This document shows, piece by piece, positions 49,592 through 62,637 of a stretch of 64,000 bases of DNA. The DNA comes from Lucifuga dentata (Eukaryota > Chordata > Actinopteri > Ophidiiformes > Bythitidae), in NCBI GenBank assembly GCA_014773175.1, contig VXCM01000981.1, positions 217,483 through 281,482 on the forward strand. The letters run 5' to 3'. The notes under the pieces were generated by a model. The model was given only the letters and a program-made list of their open reading frames with translations. It searched no databases and was not told the origin of the DNA. Position 1 is the stretch's first letter. Each line of letters opens with the position of its first letter. The position numbers were made by a program, and so were the translations under genes.

Positions 49592-51189
49592 TGTGCACTG
49601 TATGCCAAAAAAACCTTTGACCATGATCCTCCAGCAGTGGCCTTCAAAGACAAAAAGTCCACTGTGCCCATATTTGCTGAGATAGATCGTCCCTCCCCGT
49701 CTACAATTACAAGTGTTTAAGAAAACTGAGTAAAAAAATAAATAAAAAAATGCCAGTTTGCATAGAAGAGGAACAATAAATGAATTGCCACTCAACGTGG
49801 AGGACTTGGAGGCCATTTTGCTTTGACGGTCGTCCAAGAGTTTGTCAGAGATATTACATTTTTTTGTGCCCTTGTGCAGTATAATAAAGTTATGCCTTGA
49901 ATGGAACTGTTTATGAAAATTCAACTAGAATAAAGAAATATGACTTATTATGAGTCATGGGTATTACATCAGAGATTTTAGGTTAAACAGTCTCTTCTTT
50001 CTGCCTCTCTCTCCGTTTCTACCGCTTAGCCATTTGTTTAGCCATAAAAACTGTGAGGAGGTGTGCGTATGAGTGTGTTTTGTATACTGTACATGTGCGT
50101 GTGTGTATCCTCACCCATTAGCCCTGTGCTCCGTCATGTGTAAAACTCCTCATAAGCCAGGCCAAGCAGAAACACCAGGTCCTTTTCTGCATACTTTACT
50201 TTCTGTCCTCCATTTTTTCTCCCCCCCTTTTCGTTCCCTCTGTCTCTCACAAAAAGAAAAGGGAGATGGGATCTTATGGAGGTAATTATTTCTGAGAGCC
50301 CGGCCAGTCATCCATCCCTCCGCCACCCCACTACCCACACATCTCCATCCCTCTACCCNCAACACACACACACACACACACACCACCCAACATCCACTAA
50401 AGAGGGAGGGAGAGGACCCTCTTTGTCTGAGTCCCCCTTTTAAACAAAAGACCTCTTCTGACTTAGAGAGACCAACAACGCTTCTATCGTGTGTGTGTGT
50501 GTGTGTGTCCAGAGCCTTTTGTTTTCACCGAGTGATAAGGCTCTGGGACATTTCTAGTCCTAGTCAAATTAGCGTAGCTGTGCTAACCATTAACATTGCA
50601 GCTTTAGGCTAAAAACTGAGCCTAATGGACACTTATTATCCTTATATGCACTTGTGTGTGTGTGTGTGAGTGTGTTCGTGTGTGTGTGCACAGCAGGAAG
50701 TGATGGAACATGGACAGAATGCAAATGTGTCGTCTTTCTTTTTTCCAAGTCTCATAGCATTTCTTGCATCCAAATTTAGCTCAGCCAATCAAAACTATGT
50801 TCAAATTGAGTCAAAGCACCAAAACGGTCGTTTAACTTTCACTGTGGGAACGGGTTTCATCCTTCTGGAGCATTTTGACGCAATGACTCCAAAGCATCTT
50901 TTGAGGTATTAGGTTTTCCCTCCTCCCTGACTTTCAATCCTTCTTCCTTTGACTTTCTTTCCTCTGGGTGGTGAGGTGGTTTAGCCATTCCGGCGGTTCA
51001 CTCCTCTCTTTTTTTCAGGAAGGTCTCTCAGACAGAAATCTATTTCCAGGGTTTGTCTCAGTAATTTGTGGCCATTACATAAACATTCATGGACAACCAG
51101 CGGAGTGAGGGAGAGGATGCAACACACACCAAAATCTTGCCGGCCACTCGAGTTAACACAGTGGTGGCCATTTTCTTTAATTTTTAGGA

Positions 51190-51440
51190 GTCGGGATACA
51201 GCAGGCGAGACCACCTGACTGGATCATGGAGGACATATTTGGCCTTGTCATCCCTCTCTTTGATATCTATAGCTGGAATTAGCTTTAGCGGGTTAAAGCA
51301 GCCAATTATGATGCATATTGATTTTCTTCCATACAGCCTATTACCTTCTGTTCACAAATTATCAGTGACCTTTTCCATCTCATTTATTATAAAGCAGGAA
51401 GATGATCGCCAAAAAGTCCACAGATTTCAGTGAAACATCC
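51190..51440. promoter_or_regulatory. candidate conserved non-coding element
   Basis: About 250 bp without repeats, including GCAGCCAATTATGATGCATA, CACAAATTATCAGTGACC and CATTTATTATAAAGCAGG. Looks enhancer-like; not aligned. Confidence 0.35.
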
Positions 51441-51929
51441 ATTCCTTCCATCATAAAATTTTGGAATGTTATTTTATGAGTAAAATGCTGATGAGAATGA
51501 GATGATCATACCCAGGAGAATTATGTTGAAGTATAAAGTTTTTATTGCTATGCAATTAGATGGAGACAATACTCTCCATTTTAAATCATTTGTCAAATCC
51601 AAATAAGACACATTCATAAATGTATATTATTATATTTTCGGCAAGTAGCAATTTACCCCAAATTTCCCAAAACCATATTCTCTATGGCTGAGGAAGTAAA
51701 AGATGTGGTCATTTTTTGAATAATTCCATCCAAGCAAATTATAATTACTTTGTGGCCTGTGTGTGCGCATACAAAAAAAAAAAAAAANAAAAAAAAAAAA
51801 AAAAGAGGCAGCAGTCTGACTTGTGCATCTGAAAAAAATGAATCTTGTTCACCATAAACTATTTTTGAAATGGTGTGTCGGGGCGGTATGGGCTCGGGCC
51901 GATTGTTTTTCTTTGAGTGGAGCAGCTCT

Positions 51930-52130
51930 TTGGTGGAGGGGTATTACCCGTGCTAAATTGTTCCCTCATGTTTTCCGCCAAGGTTCTGTGCCCACCACGC
52001 TGACAGTTATAATTTGCAGAAATTGCGCTGATTATCTGAATTAGCATACCTGACCAATGCCGCATTAGTCTTATTTACAATACAAAGCCGTGGGGCTCTG
52101 AGGATGCATACAAAATATGACTTAACCCTT
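51930..52130. promoter_or_regulatory. candidate conserved non-coding element
   Basis: About 200 bp of complex sequence (CGTGCTAAATTGTTCCC, CTGACAGTTATAATTTGC, CTGATTATCTGAATTAGC). It lies between an A-homopolymer gap (51788) and a CT microsatellite. TGACAG and TAAT cores are close together. Not aligned. Confidence 0.35.
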
Positions 52131-52289
52131 TGAAGAGGGGGCTGGCGTCACAGGGCCAGAACGTCACTCACTTCGGTGATATCGGCTTTCCATATGGAAG
52201 TGAAAGCCTGTGGAAATACAAAGGTCCTGGAAAAGGAAGTGGTGAATGTAAAGTTCGAGGAGCATATTAAAATCACGGGGTTACTCCTT

Positions 52290-52291
<2 letters not shown>

Positions 52292-52334
<43 letters not shown>
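52292..52334. repeat. (CT)n microsatellite
   Basis: About 21 CT units. Confidence 0.95.
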
Positions 52335-52342
<8 letters not shown>

Positions 52343-54065
52343 GACCTTTCTCTCCATTTCACCCCCCAACTCTCATTTCTTCTATTTTTTTCTACCTTCA
52401 TCCCTTTCACCCTTGCTCTTCTTCATTTTTTTTCCTCCCTCACCTCCAGTCTTTTCTCCCTGCTATCCCCTCATACACCCTCTGTCCATTGACTCTTAAC
52501 CACAGATGGACAAAACAATGGGCCGTGTCACACAGCATTAAGATAAACAATCCGGTGATGGGAGGAGGGTTGTGTGGAGCCGGAGCTGCAGTAACTAAGC
52601 ACTACACTCGCTGGGTCCAAGCAGCCGCTAATCTCAGAGCAGGGTGATACAATTCACAGATGGACTTTTAAAGCAGTATTCTGCATGCACACACACATAC
52701 AGTTAAAAAAAAAAAAAAAAAGNAAAAAAAAAAAAAAAAAGGTAGAAACATTACATTTTGGAGCAGCATCACTTTCCTCTCTCTCATCCTCACTCTCCTC
52801 CATTTCCCTTACCTCATCCATCAGTGGGAGGTATGGAATTGATAGCAGCTATTGATTACCTATAGCTGAGGCTAATCGTCACTAACCGGAGGAAGCTTTG
52901 CCGCTGTAGCAGCTGTCAGTGACTTGTCGCGTATGTGTGTGTGTGCATGTGTGTGTGGCTGAGCGGTCTGTATAGTGTCTATGTGACCCTTAAGCATGCT
53001 TGTTTACAAAAGGATCACGGCGTTAAAGCACGTCCAGAAAATTGAAATACTTTGTCTTCCGAGAGACATCAAATTTTCTAACCATTTCTCCACCTATGCA
53101 AATTAGACCTGCACCTCTCTCTCCTTCACTTTCTCCCCCCCCNACTCCTCTCTCTTCTTTCTTCATCTCCCTAATAGGAAATTTGAGCACACTGTGCGAG
53201 ATTAAAGCAGAGAATCAATGCCTTGTGAGCAATCATTTCCAGACAAATCTCTTTCATCTTTTCTCTCCCTTTCTCCTCTCGTTTGCTCTCGTTCATTTTC
53301 TTACCCACCTACTAATGCTAACAGGGGGTCTCGTGTCATGACATCCCTCTTGCTTTTATCATGTCCTAATAACGCTGTGAAAATAGAAAGAGAGAGAAAG
53401 AGAGAGTCGGAGAAAGAGAGGAGACCAGAGGAGGAATGTGACAGAGGGGTGGGGAAAAGGATGCTGGAAAAAAAGAGAACAAGAATGGATAGACTGATAA
53501 AAATCCATTGAGTGAGTCGAGGTTTTGCTTTGCGCTTTGATGTGGATGTCTTTGTGCAAATTAGACAAATGTGCTTGCTGCTTTACTCATCACACAGCTC
53601 GTCAGAAGATGCCATCTCCCTCTTCTGTTCTTTATGAGGGACAGAAGGAACGAAGGCCTTATATGTATATAATGATATACATTTTACAAAATTCATTTTA
53701 CAAAATTCGGAGAGACAGAGGGACAGAAAGTTGGAGAGGATGTCGTAAAAATCACAGCAGGCAAGATGCAACCTGCACAAGGCGGTTAAACAAAAAACAA
53801 AGTAAAGACCCTGCTGTTTCTGCATGGTCTGGCTCACAAGGTGCTTTACCCATGATGCACAGAGCTAATGGGGGAGGATACACACACTCATAGACACACA
53901 CACACATACACCTTGGCCAGGCCTTTGTTTCGAAAGCAGGTTAATGGGGAGTGAGGAAGAGGAGCGTTGCAATTTTCTGCTCTTTAGGCGTCAGAGAATT
54001 CTCTCCAGTGTAAGAGAGACCAGACTCTCAGCGTAATAGGCATTTTACACCCTCATCACCCCTTA

Positions 54066-54066
54066 C

Positions 54067-54101
<35 letters not shown>
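54066..54101. repeat. (CA)n microsatellite
   Basis: About 17 CA units. Confidence 0.95.
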
Positions 54102-54105
<4 letters not shown>

Positions 54106-54258
54106 GAACACACACTCACCAGAATTGTGTGGGAGTGTAATAGGCATTCTATGGTGTGTATTGCCGGTCCCCAGAGTGCCAGTAAGTGTTAGACATGCAT
54201 AGAGTCGGCAATGAGACAATCAGCATGCTGAAATTGAAACCTTGTCTGGAGTCACCCA

Positions 54259-54285
54259 GGAGAGGAGAGGAGAGGAGAGGAGAGA
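54259..54285. repeat. (AGAGG)n pentanucleotide repeat
   Basis: Five perfect units in a purine-rich stretch. Confidence 0.9.
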
Positions 54286-54609
54286 TGGCAGGAGAGAAGA
54301 GGATGAGGAGGCAGAATAAGAAGAGAGGAGCGATGGAGGGAGAGGAAATAGGAACTGATGTTTGTTTAATTGCCTCGTAAGTGATGACACAGATAATTAT
54401 GTCAAAAAAAGAGATGCTCCTCTTAGGCAGGGCCAATGAGCAGCTGAGCAGCTCTATCTGTGTGTGTGTGTGTGTGTGTTGTGTGTGTATGTGTGTCGTC
54501 TGTCTTTCCCTATCTCCCTATCAACAGCCGTCCCCTCCGGCCACATCAAGTAGGACACCATTAAAACATTACGGTTTGTGTCATATCAAATCATTCAACT
54601 AAATTAACA

Positions 54610-54648
<39 letters not shown>

Positions 54649-54959
54649 AAACACACATACTCATCATTTGTAATCATTTTAATTACTCTGTAACATCCCG
54701 ATTATTAAAATCCCCGCTTCATATACCTGGGGATATGAAGATGAAAAGTGTGTTCACCTATATTCCTCCGTTGTGTGTTTGCAGGCGTGTGTCCATGTGT
54801 GTGTAAGTGATTCTCCCTTGACTTCATATTTAATTGTCTTTTTTAATGACAATATTCCACTGTGTGCTGGCTGTATGTAATGAGTCAGGGTGTGTCAAAG
54901 TGCAAGCCTGAGCTGTCTGCTTAAGTTTAGCTCTTCCCATCTACTGCAGAAGCCTCCAG

Positions 54960-54962
<3 letters not shown>

Positions 54963-55010
<48 letters not shown>
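54963..55010. repeat. (CA)n microsatellite
   Basis: About 24 CA units. Confidence 0.95.
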
Positions 55011-55013
<3 letters not shown>

Positions 55014-55485
55014 TATGGCGTACACACTTAAATAGACAGTATCAATGTGGGAGTTCCTGTATCTGACATGAGATTAAGAGGGCCAAGTGGAGGAATGTCG
55101 AAGGACTGCCCCGTTGCATTTGCAAGAAGGAAAAAGGGCTATCCTGACACATACGCACGTGCACACACTCACACACACACACCCTGTGCTGTAAGTGAGC
55201 AGTAGCCTCCCTTGCATTATTCACAGTGGCCAAGTGATCGAAGCCTGGTTCAATAGCACTAAAGCGGCGCACGCTGGAGAGATTTGTCTTACAAAACCTT
55301 GACACGCACACACACAGACACACACGCACACACAGGCGCACATATACTTTCACACACATTGATTTTTGGTGGTAGGAATCTCCGAGGCTTTGGACGAAAG
55401 GCAGGGACATGAGAGGGGCTTCCCCCAATAAGTGCGTACACACTCATACTGAACTATCCACATGCAGGACATATATGTTTAATTC

Positions 55486-55513
55486 TGATGATGATGATGA
55501 TGATGATGATAAT
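55486..55513. repeat. (GAT)n microsatellite
   Basis: About nine GAT units. Confidence 0.95.
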
Positions 55514-56814
55514 AGACAGAATGAAAGAACGAGAGAAAAAGTTTGAAATGGGAGATGAAGGACGTGCCTCTAAGAACTGATGGAGTTTCACTTACAGTAA
55601 GATGAGCTGATGGTAAAATAAAAGGCAAAAAGTCTAACTGATCATATTTCTTTTTTGCTGACTCTCCTTTTTTGCATTTTATCACGAGGAGGTTTTTGCA
55701 AGCAAGGCAGAAAAAAAAAATCACGCACTGCCTGATATGTCATATCTTTTCCGCTGCAGTGTGTGTATCTCCAATTTTATGCCTTCAGTTGATTTGAACG
55801 GTGATTTTCTAACACATCAGTCGTTTCGTTCGCTTTTCCATTTCCTTTTTGACCGACACGAGCAGCCGAGCACGCGCCACCCCCTCTAGCTTTTTCGACA
55901 TATTAACATGTATCGACAAGCCAGCACTTGCATTCCTGTAAACACTGACACACACACACACACACACAAAAACACATATACTCACACACAGCTGTCCCCT
56001 GAAGACATGTGATCAACCAAACCCAATCCCTTGTAATCATCTGGAACCCACACACCCACCCGTATACATGCAGTTTCCCTACAATCCAAGGTAATGGTTT
56101 GGGGCAGGGGGCTGAAGTGGTGGGCTTCTTTCCTTTCGCCCCAGTGTCTTAAGCTGCCATTGATTAAATGTTAACTGATATACTCGGCCCTGGCAATCTT
56201 GTTAGAGCTGAAGCAGGCAGGCAGCTAGACAGACAGTTTAGGACCCACGCCCTCCTGATCAATAGCACAGATAAAGATTTCATCCATCAATGAGCTCCCA
56301 AAACAAAAGGTGTCTGATACCTGATTAGGCCCGTGGGGACACACACACAGGCAGACAGACATAAATGTGAACACACACTCAAACATCCCTGCGTGAGGAG
56401 ATGACAACCTGGATGCCAAACATTTTACTTTGACTATTCCAGAGTAAACCCTCCATCTGAAGCCAATCAGTTCCACACATAATGATATAATTGCAACAGA
56501 TACACACAAGCGCACACACATGTATACACACAGTGAAGTTTCTAGATAAGGCGCCTTGACTTTTCCCGGATGGTTAATTGTGCTCACTTGGGTTTGTGTT
56601 TTTATGTGAGCGTGCATGCACGCACTGATTTGTAGTAATGCATGCATCTTTGCTCAGCAGTGTGTGTGTGTGTGTGTGTTGTGTGTTTCTTCAAATGCAT
56701 GTGCATTTACTGTAGGTCCTCGGAGTATGCCAACGCTACCGCAAAACAGCTGAATCAATGTCTGGGCAACCACCACTGTTAAAGTGTATCAATAACGTTC
56801 CCCTATCTTCTTCC

Positions 56815-57230
56815 CCAGCCATTGTCACAGGGCAGTTTAAAAGTCCAAGCCTAGCCGCAATTAAGACTTAATTATTAATCAATATAAGGAGTCATTTGAA
56901 TATTGATTTTTCCTTTTTCTTCAAATTGTTAACATATTCCCTGCCCTGTCTATGCTTTTCTCCTTTTTTTTCTTTGTTACAACTTTGTTAAAGGAGAATC
57001 AATACTTCCCTTTACAATCGTTAGGGAAAAGCTTCGGCATAATCGGAGCCAAATACATGACAAGATATCATGTTGGGAATCAATATTCTGAAGTGGTCAG
57101 GGAGTGTAAAAATTGTCACAAAGTCTCAAATTCTGCCAAAGCTTTGTGGCTTTCAATGAGCGATCTCTTTTTTTCGGGTGACATTTGTTGTCACGATGCC
57201 AAAAATACATTTCCATAATTTTCACGGTTG
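56815..57230. promoter_or_regulatory. candidate conserved non-coding element (HNF1-like palindrome)
   Basis: About 400 bp almost free of simple repeats. CTTAATTATTAATC near 56867-56880 resembles an HNF1 or paired-homeodomain palindrome. The adjoining sequence includes GGAGTCATTTGAATATTG and CGGCATAATCGGAGCC. The 88-codon ORF at 56952-57218 has no recognisable domain. The longest such block in the last intron. Confidence 0.35.
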
Positions 57231-57882
57231 ACATTTCCTTTGATATGACACCGTATCAGAAAGCGCTCACAAAAAAAAAAAAAAAAAAAANAAAAAAAAA
57301 AAAAAAAAAAGATCTAAATGCAACCCAGTAACCTGCATTTCATTTGATTAAATGATATTCTTTGCTGTTTTTATGTTGCTGCTCAGCCATTTTGAGCAGC
57401 TGTGAGATTTTCAAGTGGCGTGTCAGGGGCCGGGAGTCTAATGCATGGAAACATGGAGCTTTCTGTTTTCTGACGGCTAGCAGAGATAAGGTAGAGATAT
57501 GGCTCTACCACTGGCTCAAATCTAAAACAGATCCTGCTGGGGGGTTAAGAAAGCGAAGGAAAGGAGAAGGAGGAAAGGGAGGGGCGGAGGTAGCAAGAAA
57601 AGGGAATATTGTCAATCCTCTAAGTGTCTGGCAGTGTGTCTCTCTTTCTTTCCCTCTTTCTCTCACTCTTTCCCTCCCTCTCAGTAATCTGATTTATTCG
57701 AAGCATATGTGTGCTGCTCTGTCTTTGTCTGCTTCTATTAGGGCCAGTGGGGGCCCATATGACATTGTTTAGCCGGTAATGAAATGGACATTTTTTGCAT
57801 GTTTTTGAGAAAGTCAGAGGAAAGCCAACACTCCTTATTTGTACCCATCTGTGAATACCATCTCCAGGGTAGTCGCTGCAGG

Positions 57883-57918
<36 letters not shown>

Positions 57919-58730
57919 ATGTGTATGTACGTTTCCACACATTACGGGTTCCATTTGATCATTTTGGAGACGATACTGAGCAGCCGAATGCATATTTGGC
58001 CCTGAAGATATTTCTCCTTTTCTTCCATGACGGATGAAGCCTCCTTCCATCATCCATAAGTTCTGCAAATAATAAGGCCCTGATGATGCAGACATTTTTG
58101 TTTTGTACATGGGCTTATTGTTGGTGTGTGAAATTGTTATGTGCTAATGGCAGCTATGTCGCGCTCCGGACTCGAGCAAAGCCACCATCAAACAAGAAAT
58201 GCAGTCACAGAACAGCTGTCTACCATTATGAATAGATATTAAATAGAATGAATAGAAAGCTGAAAATTGGAAGAAGAAAAAAAATCTGAAATTTGTCACT
58301 TTTTTCCCCAAATGTTTCCTGCATGAATGCATTCTGACCAGCAATATTTTTATTTTTTTATTTTTACTTTTTTATTAAATGCATCATGCGTAATAACTTT
58401 TTAAAAATCAATAAATGAAATGGATTTTTTTACACAATTAAAAAAAAAAGTTTTTAATAAATTAATAATAAGAAAAAACACACACCATTAAACAATGCAC
58501 ATTTCCTTACCTTACCACTTTATCTTTATCTATCCTTTCTATTTAAAGCTTTTTTTTTTTTTTTTTTTTNTTTTTTTTTTTTTTTTTTTAATTTCCATCC
58601 AGGATTAGGCTCTTGTTTTGAAAGCAGATGTTTTTTATGCAGCTAAAAACAGGACAGTAGCCCAATGGGATAAAGATCTGTTTAAGCATTATCCATTTGG
58701 CCACTGCCCGTCACAGGCCTATTTTAAGCA

Positions 58731-58765
<35 letters not shown>

Positions 58766-58956
58766 CCATTCTGTTAAACCACGGCAGCCATTTTATTAGA
58801 TTCTCCGTTTTCAGGCCTTGTATTAGTTCCCAGAAAATGAACAAACTGTGAATACATGACAAGGATCGCTCTGCTCAATTGGACACTATCTTCCCTGCTG
58901 GTATCTTTATTTACCAGTGTAGTGATAGACGGACACATAGAGGGATAAATGGTTGC

Positions 58957-59061
58957 ATCGAGGAGCAGATAGGATAGGTAGTATATGGATGGATAGCTGT
59001 GTGAAAAGATATATAAATAGATGGACAGATGGATAGATAAATGGATGGATAGATAGACAGA
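58957..59061. repeat. impure (GATG/GATA)n tetranucleotide block
   Basis: GGATGGATA, ATGGACAGATGGATAGATA and similar units over about 105 bp. The matching minus-strand I/H/P/S-rich ORFs are spurious. Confidence 0.85.
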
Positions 59062-59164
59062 TGAATACATCGAGGAGATCTTGTTGGGCTGATAGAGTTG
59101 AGCAGGTATGCCGAGAAACAGCTGCTTTCTTCATTAGGTTCATCTATCGATTTCGGACCCACGC

Positions 59165-59198
<34 letters not shown>

Positions 59199-59340
59199 TG
59201 TGTGTGTGTTTGAGAGAGAGAGAGGGGAAAGACAGCAGCCTCTGTAGATAAGTGCTGGTAATAGAACAGAATGAATTCTTATCACAGAGATGGGAAGGCC
59301 ATTAACCTCAGCTCCTAGTTCTCTCTGTCTGTCTGGCCAG

Positions 59341-59377
<37 letters not shown>

Positions 59378-60019
59378 TCATTCTTTTCCCTGGTTTGGCC
59401 CTGACACGGTCACGTTGGCGAGTGTGTGTGATATTTCCACTATGCGTGTGACTCTGTATGTGTGTGTGCGTGCGTGCATGTGTGTGTGTGTTTCGCCGCA
59501 GCCGCTGTGCAGACGGCCCCATCAGCCAGATGTTTACAATCAGGGGCTAGATAAATATTGGAGCGAGAATCATAAAAGAGCAGGAAAAACAGAGAGTATA
59601 GAGAGAGAGAGATGGAGGGGGGGATAAAACGGAGGAGAGGAATCTTCTTTTCAAATTATTCCTAAATCCCTCGGTAAGCTTGCCGTGCCGCCTCCTCGAC
59701 TCACCTACTCAGCCTAAGGTGATTCAAACGGGCGAAATGCAATATGGCTGTTGTGTAAGACGCAGGTGTTTGTGTGTGTACGCACACGTGTGGAGGTGTA
59801 CAGTAGGTGTGTTGCCCTATTGTATAAGACCAGGTGTTGCGGCAATTTTTTTTTCCTCCAAAAAAACCTTTTGAAGCCTTTATGTTTTTTTGGCCCGTGA
59901 AAACCTTTTGTGCGTGCTTTTAAAGAATCATTAACATCATCCCCCCCAAGTGCTCACAGTGCTGAAAATGAAACCCCCNTTTTTTTTTTTTTGAGAAGTG
60001 TAATAGGTGTTTTGTTAGT

Positions 60020-60350
60020 CGCCTGCAAGACAGCGGAGCGGGCGATTTGAGCGAAAGAAAATACAATGAAGCGTCTCAGGAAGTCGTAATTGACAACAAC
60101 AAAGCAAATTTGGAGCTGCTGATACAAGCGTTTTTTTACACAAAAGTCATTTTTTTCAGCTTATGCTGTCAGTTCAACTTATTGACATTCACACCAGGAG
60201 CGTATTAAATGTGACAATCCTATTGTCTGGCTTTCACCGTCAAACTGAAACAATAGATATTTTTTGCTGGTGTAATAAGTTCTGGTGTGTTTTAAGCAAT
60301 AAACGGGAGGCTGTGGGTGGATTTCCCACGTACGGATGGAAATACGTGTG
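60020..60350. promoter_or_regulatory. candidate conserved non-coding element
   Basis: Repeat-free stretch after a T run (59980-59991). It includes GTAATTGACAACAACAAAGC (homeodomain plus SOX-like AACAAAG) and TTTAAGCAATAAACGGG. Inference only. Confidence 0.3.
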
Positions 60351-60934
60351 TTAGTGCTTGTGCTTCTCCGTGTGTGTGTGTGTGTGTGTTTATATGTTAG
60401 CATGTGGGCTGTGCGTCTCTGTGCGTGAAATACGTAGAGGCTCGTGTGGGATTTGCGAGTGTGTGCAGACTTTTACATCTGTGTGTGTGTGTGGATGTGT
60501 GTCAGCTATTCCCAGGCCCTGTGCAGGAGCTGTAGCCCCTCTCCACTGGGTTGATGTTTAGTATTTTAGACATGCTACATTAACAACATCTGGTTAAGAT
60601 CTAAATGCTTGTTAAACGCGCTGAAATTCGGGGGGAAAGGTACAGGGAGAATGGAGGGAGGGGGGATGAAGAGGGAGAGTAGGGTAAATAAAGATTTGAG
60701 GGTGAGAGAATGGGAGGGAGGGAGATCAGTAAGTCTGTAAGGTTATTACTCTGGCAGTATTACCACTGGCCCTTGACTGTGTGTGTATGTGCGTGTGAGA
60801 GTATACTTGTGTGTGTGTGTGATGGTGTAATGTTTCAAAGCTTTCCCCTTTAAAACCTAGAGGCCAAACTAGAGCCACGCACGGCGCAGGAATGTGACAT
60901 CACAGGGCCCCTATTGCTCTCACTCTCACGTAAA

Positions 60935-60966
<32 letters not shown>

Positions 60967-61608
60967 GGGGACATGACCAGAGTTGTATGAAGAAATCAGC
61001 ATCAACATCATGGTTAAGTGGTGGAGACATGGCGGTCATTGGTGTTACAGAGAACATTAAGGCCGCATTACTACTACAGATACATCAGAAACACACCATA
61101 TCTACTCTTTATGAGTATTTATATGAATATAACAGCAACAGTGCATGTATCATTGATAATATTCACGCATCTCAACAATGTGAATATAAAGTAGAGCCCT
61201 AATAGCCACATAGCAGCATCTCTCTCTTGCTGTTGTAGCGTTTCTCATATATTTCTTACGAGATTTTCTTCAGCAGCAATTACCATTTCAGCGTTGGTGA
61301 TTTAAGATAAACAATAATGTAAGAGAATCTTTTTTTTTTTTTTTTTTTTTTAGCTCCTTTACCCCTTTAATGAGCACCATCCCAGCCCTAAGGAAGCAAA
61401 TTAGAGGGAGCTAAGCCTAGCTTAATGAATTCAGCTATTTTGGAGCCTCCGTGTCCAGTTTCCCGGCGTGGCATGGCGCTGTGGCTGTGTGCTGTACGAT
61501 CGAGTCCTCCACCGGGTACATAATGACCCGGCATGGCGGTTATGGGTCCTTAGAGGCAGACGGAAGGGGGAGAGTGGTCTCAGAGCAGGTCATTATACAG
61601 CTAGAGGG

Positions 61609-61626
61609 CACACACACACACACACN

Positions 61627-61659
<33 letters not shown>
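61609..61659. repeat. (CA)n microsatellite with N
   Basis: CA run broken by N at 61626. Confidence 0.95.
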
Positions 61660-61661
<2 letters not shown>

Positions 61662-62253
61662 ACGCTTTCAATACATCCTCCACTGCTTCTATCTCCCATA
61701 TGTCTAGTCCTCCCTTTTTTCTTTACAAATGTCTCTTTCTATATCATACTCGCCACCCTCCATATATCTCTCATTTCCTCGCTTTTATCTTTAATATTTG
61801 GCTGTACAATTTATCACACCTTATTTTTCATCTCTGCAAACGAGGGACTAAAATGGCAACGCAAACTTTCCTAATTAGTAGTTAATTTGAAAAAAGCGGA
61901 CTTATTTGGCTGTGTCCCTGATCAAGAGTCACTTAATTACTCTTCCCCCCTAATGGTTAAATATAGGCCGGTGTTGGTTGCGCGGTAATCGGACCCAGGG
62001 TCTGTGGTTAGCTCCAACTCACTGGCCAGCTTTAATGTTCTGACCGACCCACATCAAAGAGAGTCCCACCAGGCTGCCAAAATCACACACCCTCCACAGC
62101 CTGACCCACTCTCTGCGCATGTGTGTGCGCGTGTGTGCATGTGTGTGTGCGTGTGTGCAGAGGCAGAGGAAGGTGACTGTGAAAGTTTTGCTCTGTGCAT
62201 CCTCTGGTAGCAATTAAGTTGATGGTTAAGAGTCCCTGCCGCAAAACCCTCTG

Positions 62254-62267
<14 letters not shown>

Positions 62268-62299
<32 letters not shown>

Positions 62300-62322
62300 T
62301 TGTACATGCACATGACAGCTCN

Positions 62323-62354
<32 letters not shown>

Positions 62355-62376
62355 TTGTACATGCACATGACAGCTC
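62268..62376. repeat. 54-bp direct duplication around a single N (likely assembly artefact)
   Basis: Bases 62268-62321 and 62323-62376 are identical (a CA tract plus unique tail), with N at 62322. Confidence 0.9.
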
Positions 62377-62596
62377 ACATGCAAACACATGCAGTCACTG
62401 TCTCACTTCCTTGATCAATGGCACACATCCACGCAGCCATACACACAAAGGCAAACGTGCACACACGCAATCGCACGCCCAAGCACATACACACTCATGC
62501 GGTGTGTAACTGTCAGGGTCAGTCAGAGGGCAGACACTGTGCTGATGTATTGAGAGAGCTCGTCTGGGAATGTCCTCGGTGTGGAAACACATTCCC

Positions 62597-62637
62597 TGTG
62601 TGCGTGTGCGCGCGCACACACACACACACATACACAC
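62597..62637. other. alternating GTGTGCGCGCAC tract (Z-DNA prone palindrome)
   Basis: GTGTGCGTGTGCGCGCGCACA followed by CA repeats: strictly alternating and self-complementary around the CGCG core. Confidence 0.6.

Noticed and set aside
58774..59522. Minus-strand ORFs up to 203 codons rich in I/H/P/S/L
   Set aside because: They translate the GATA/GATG, GA, TG and CT repeats.
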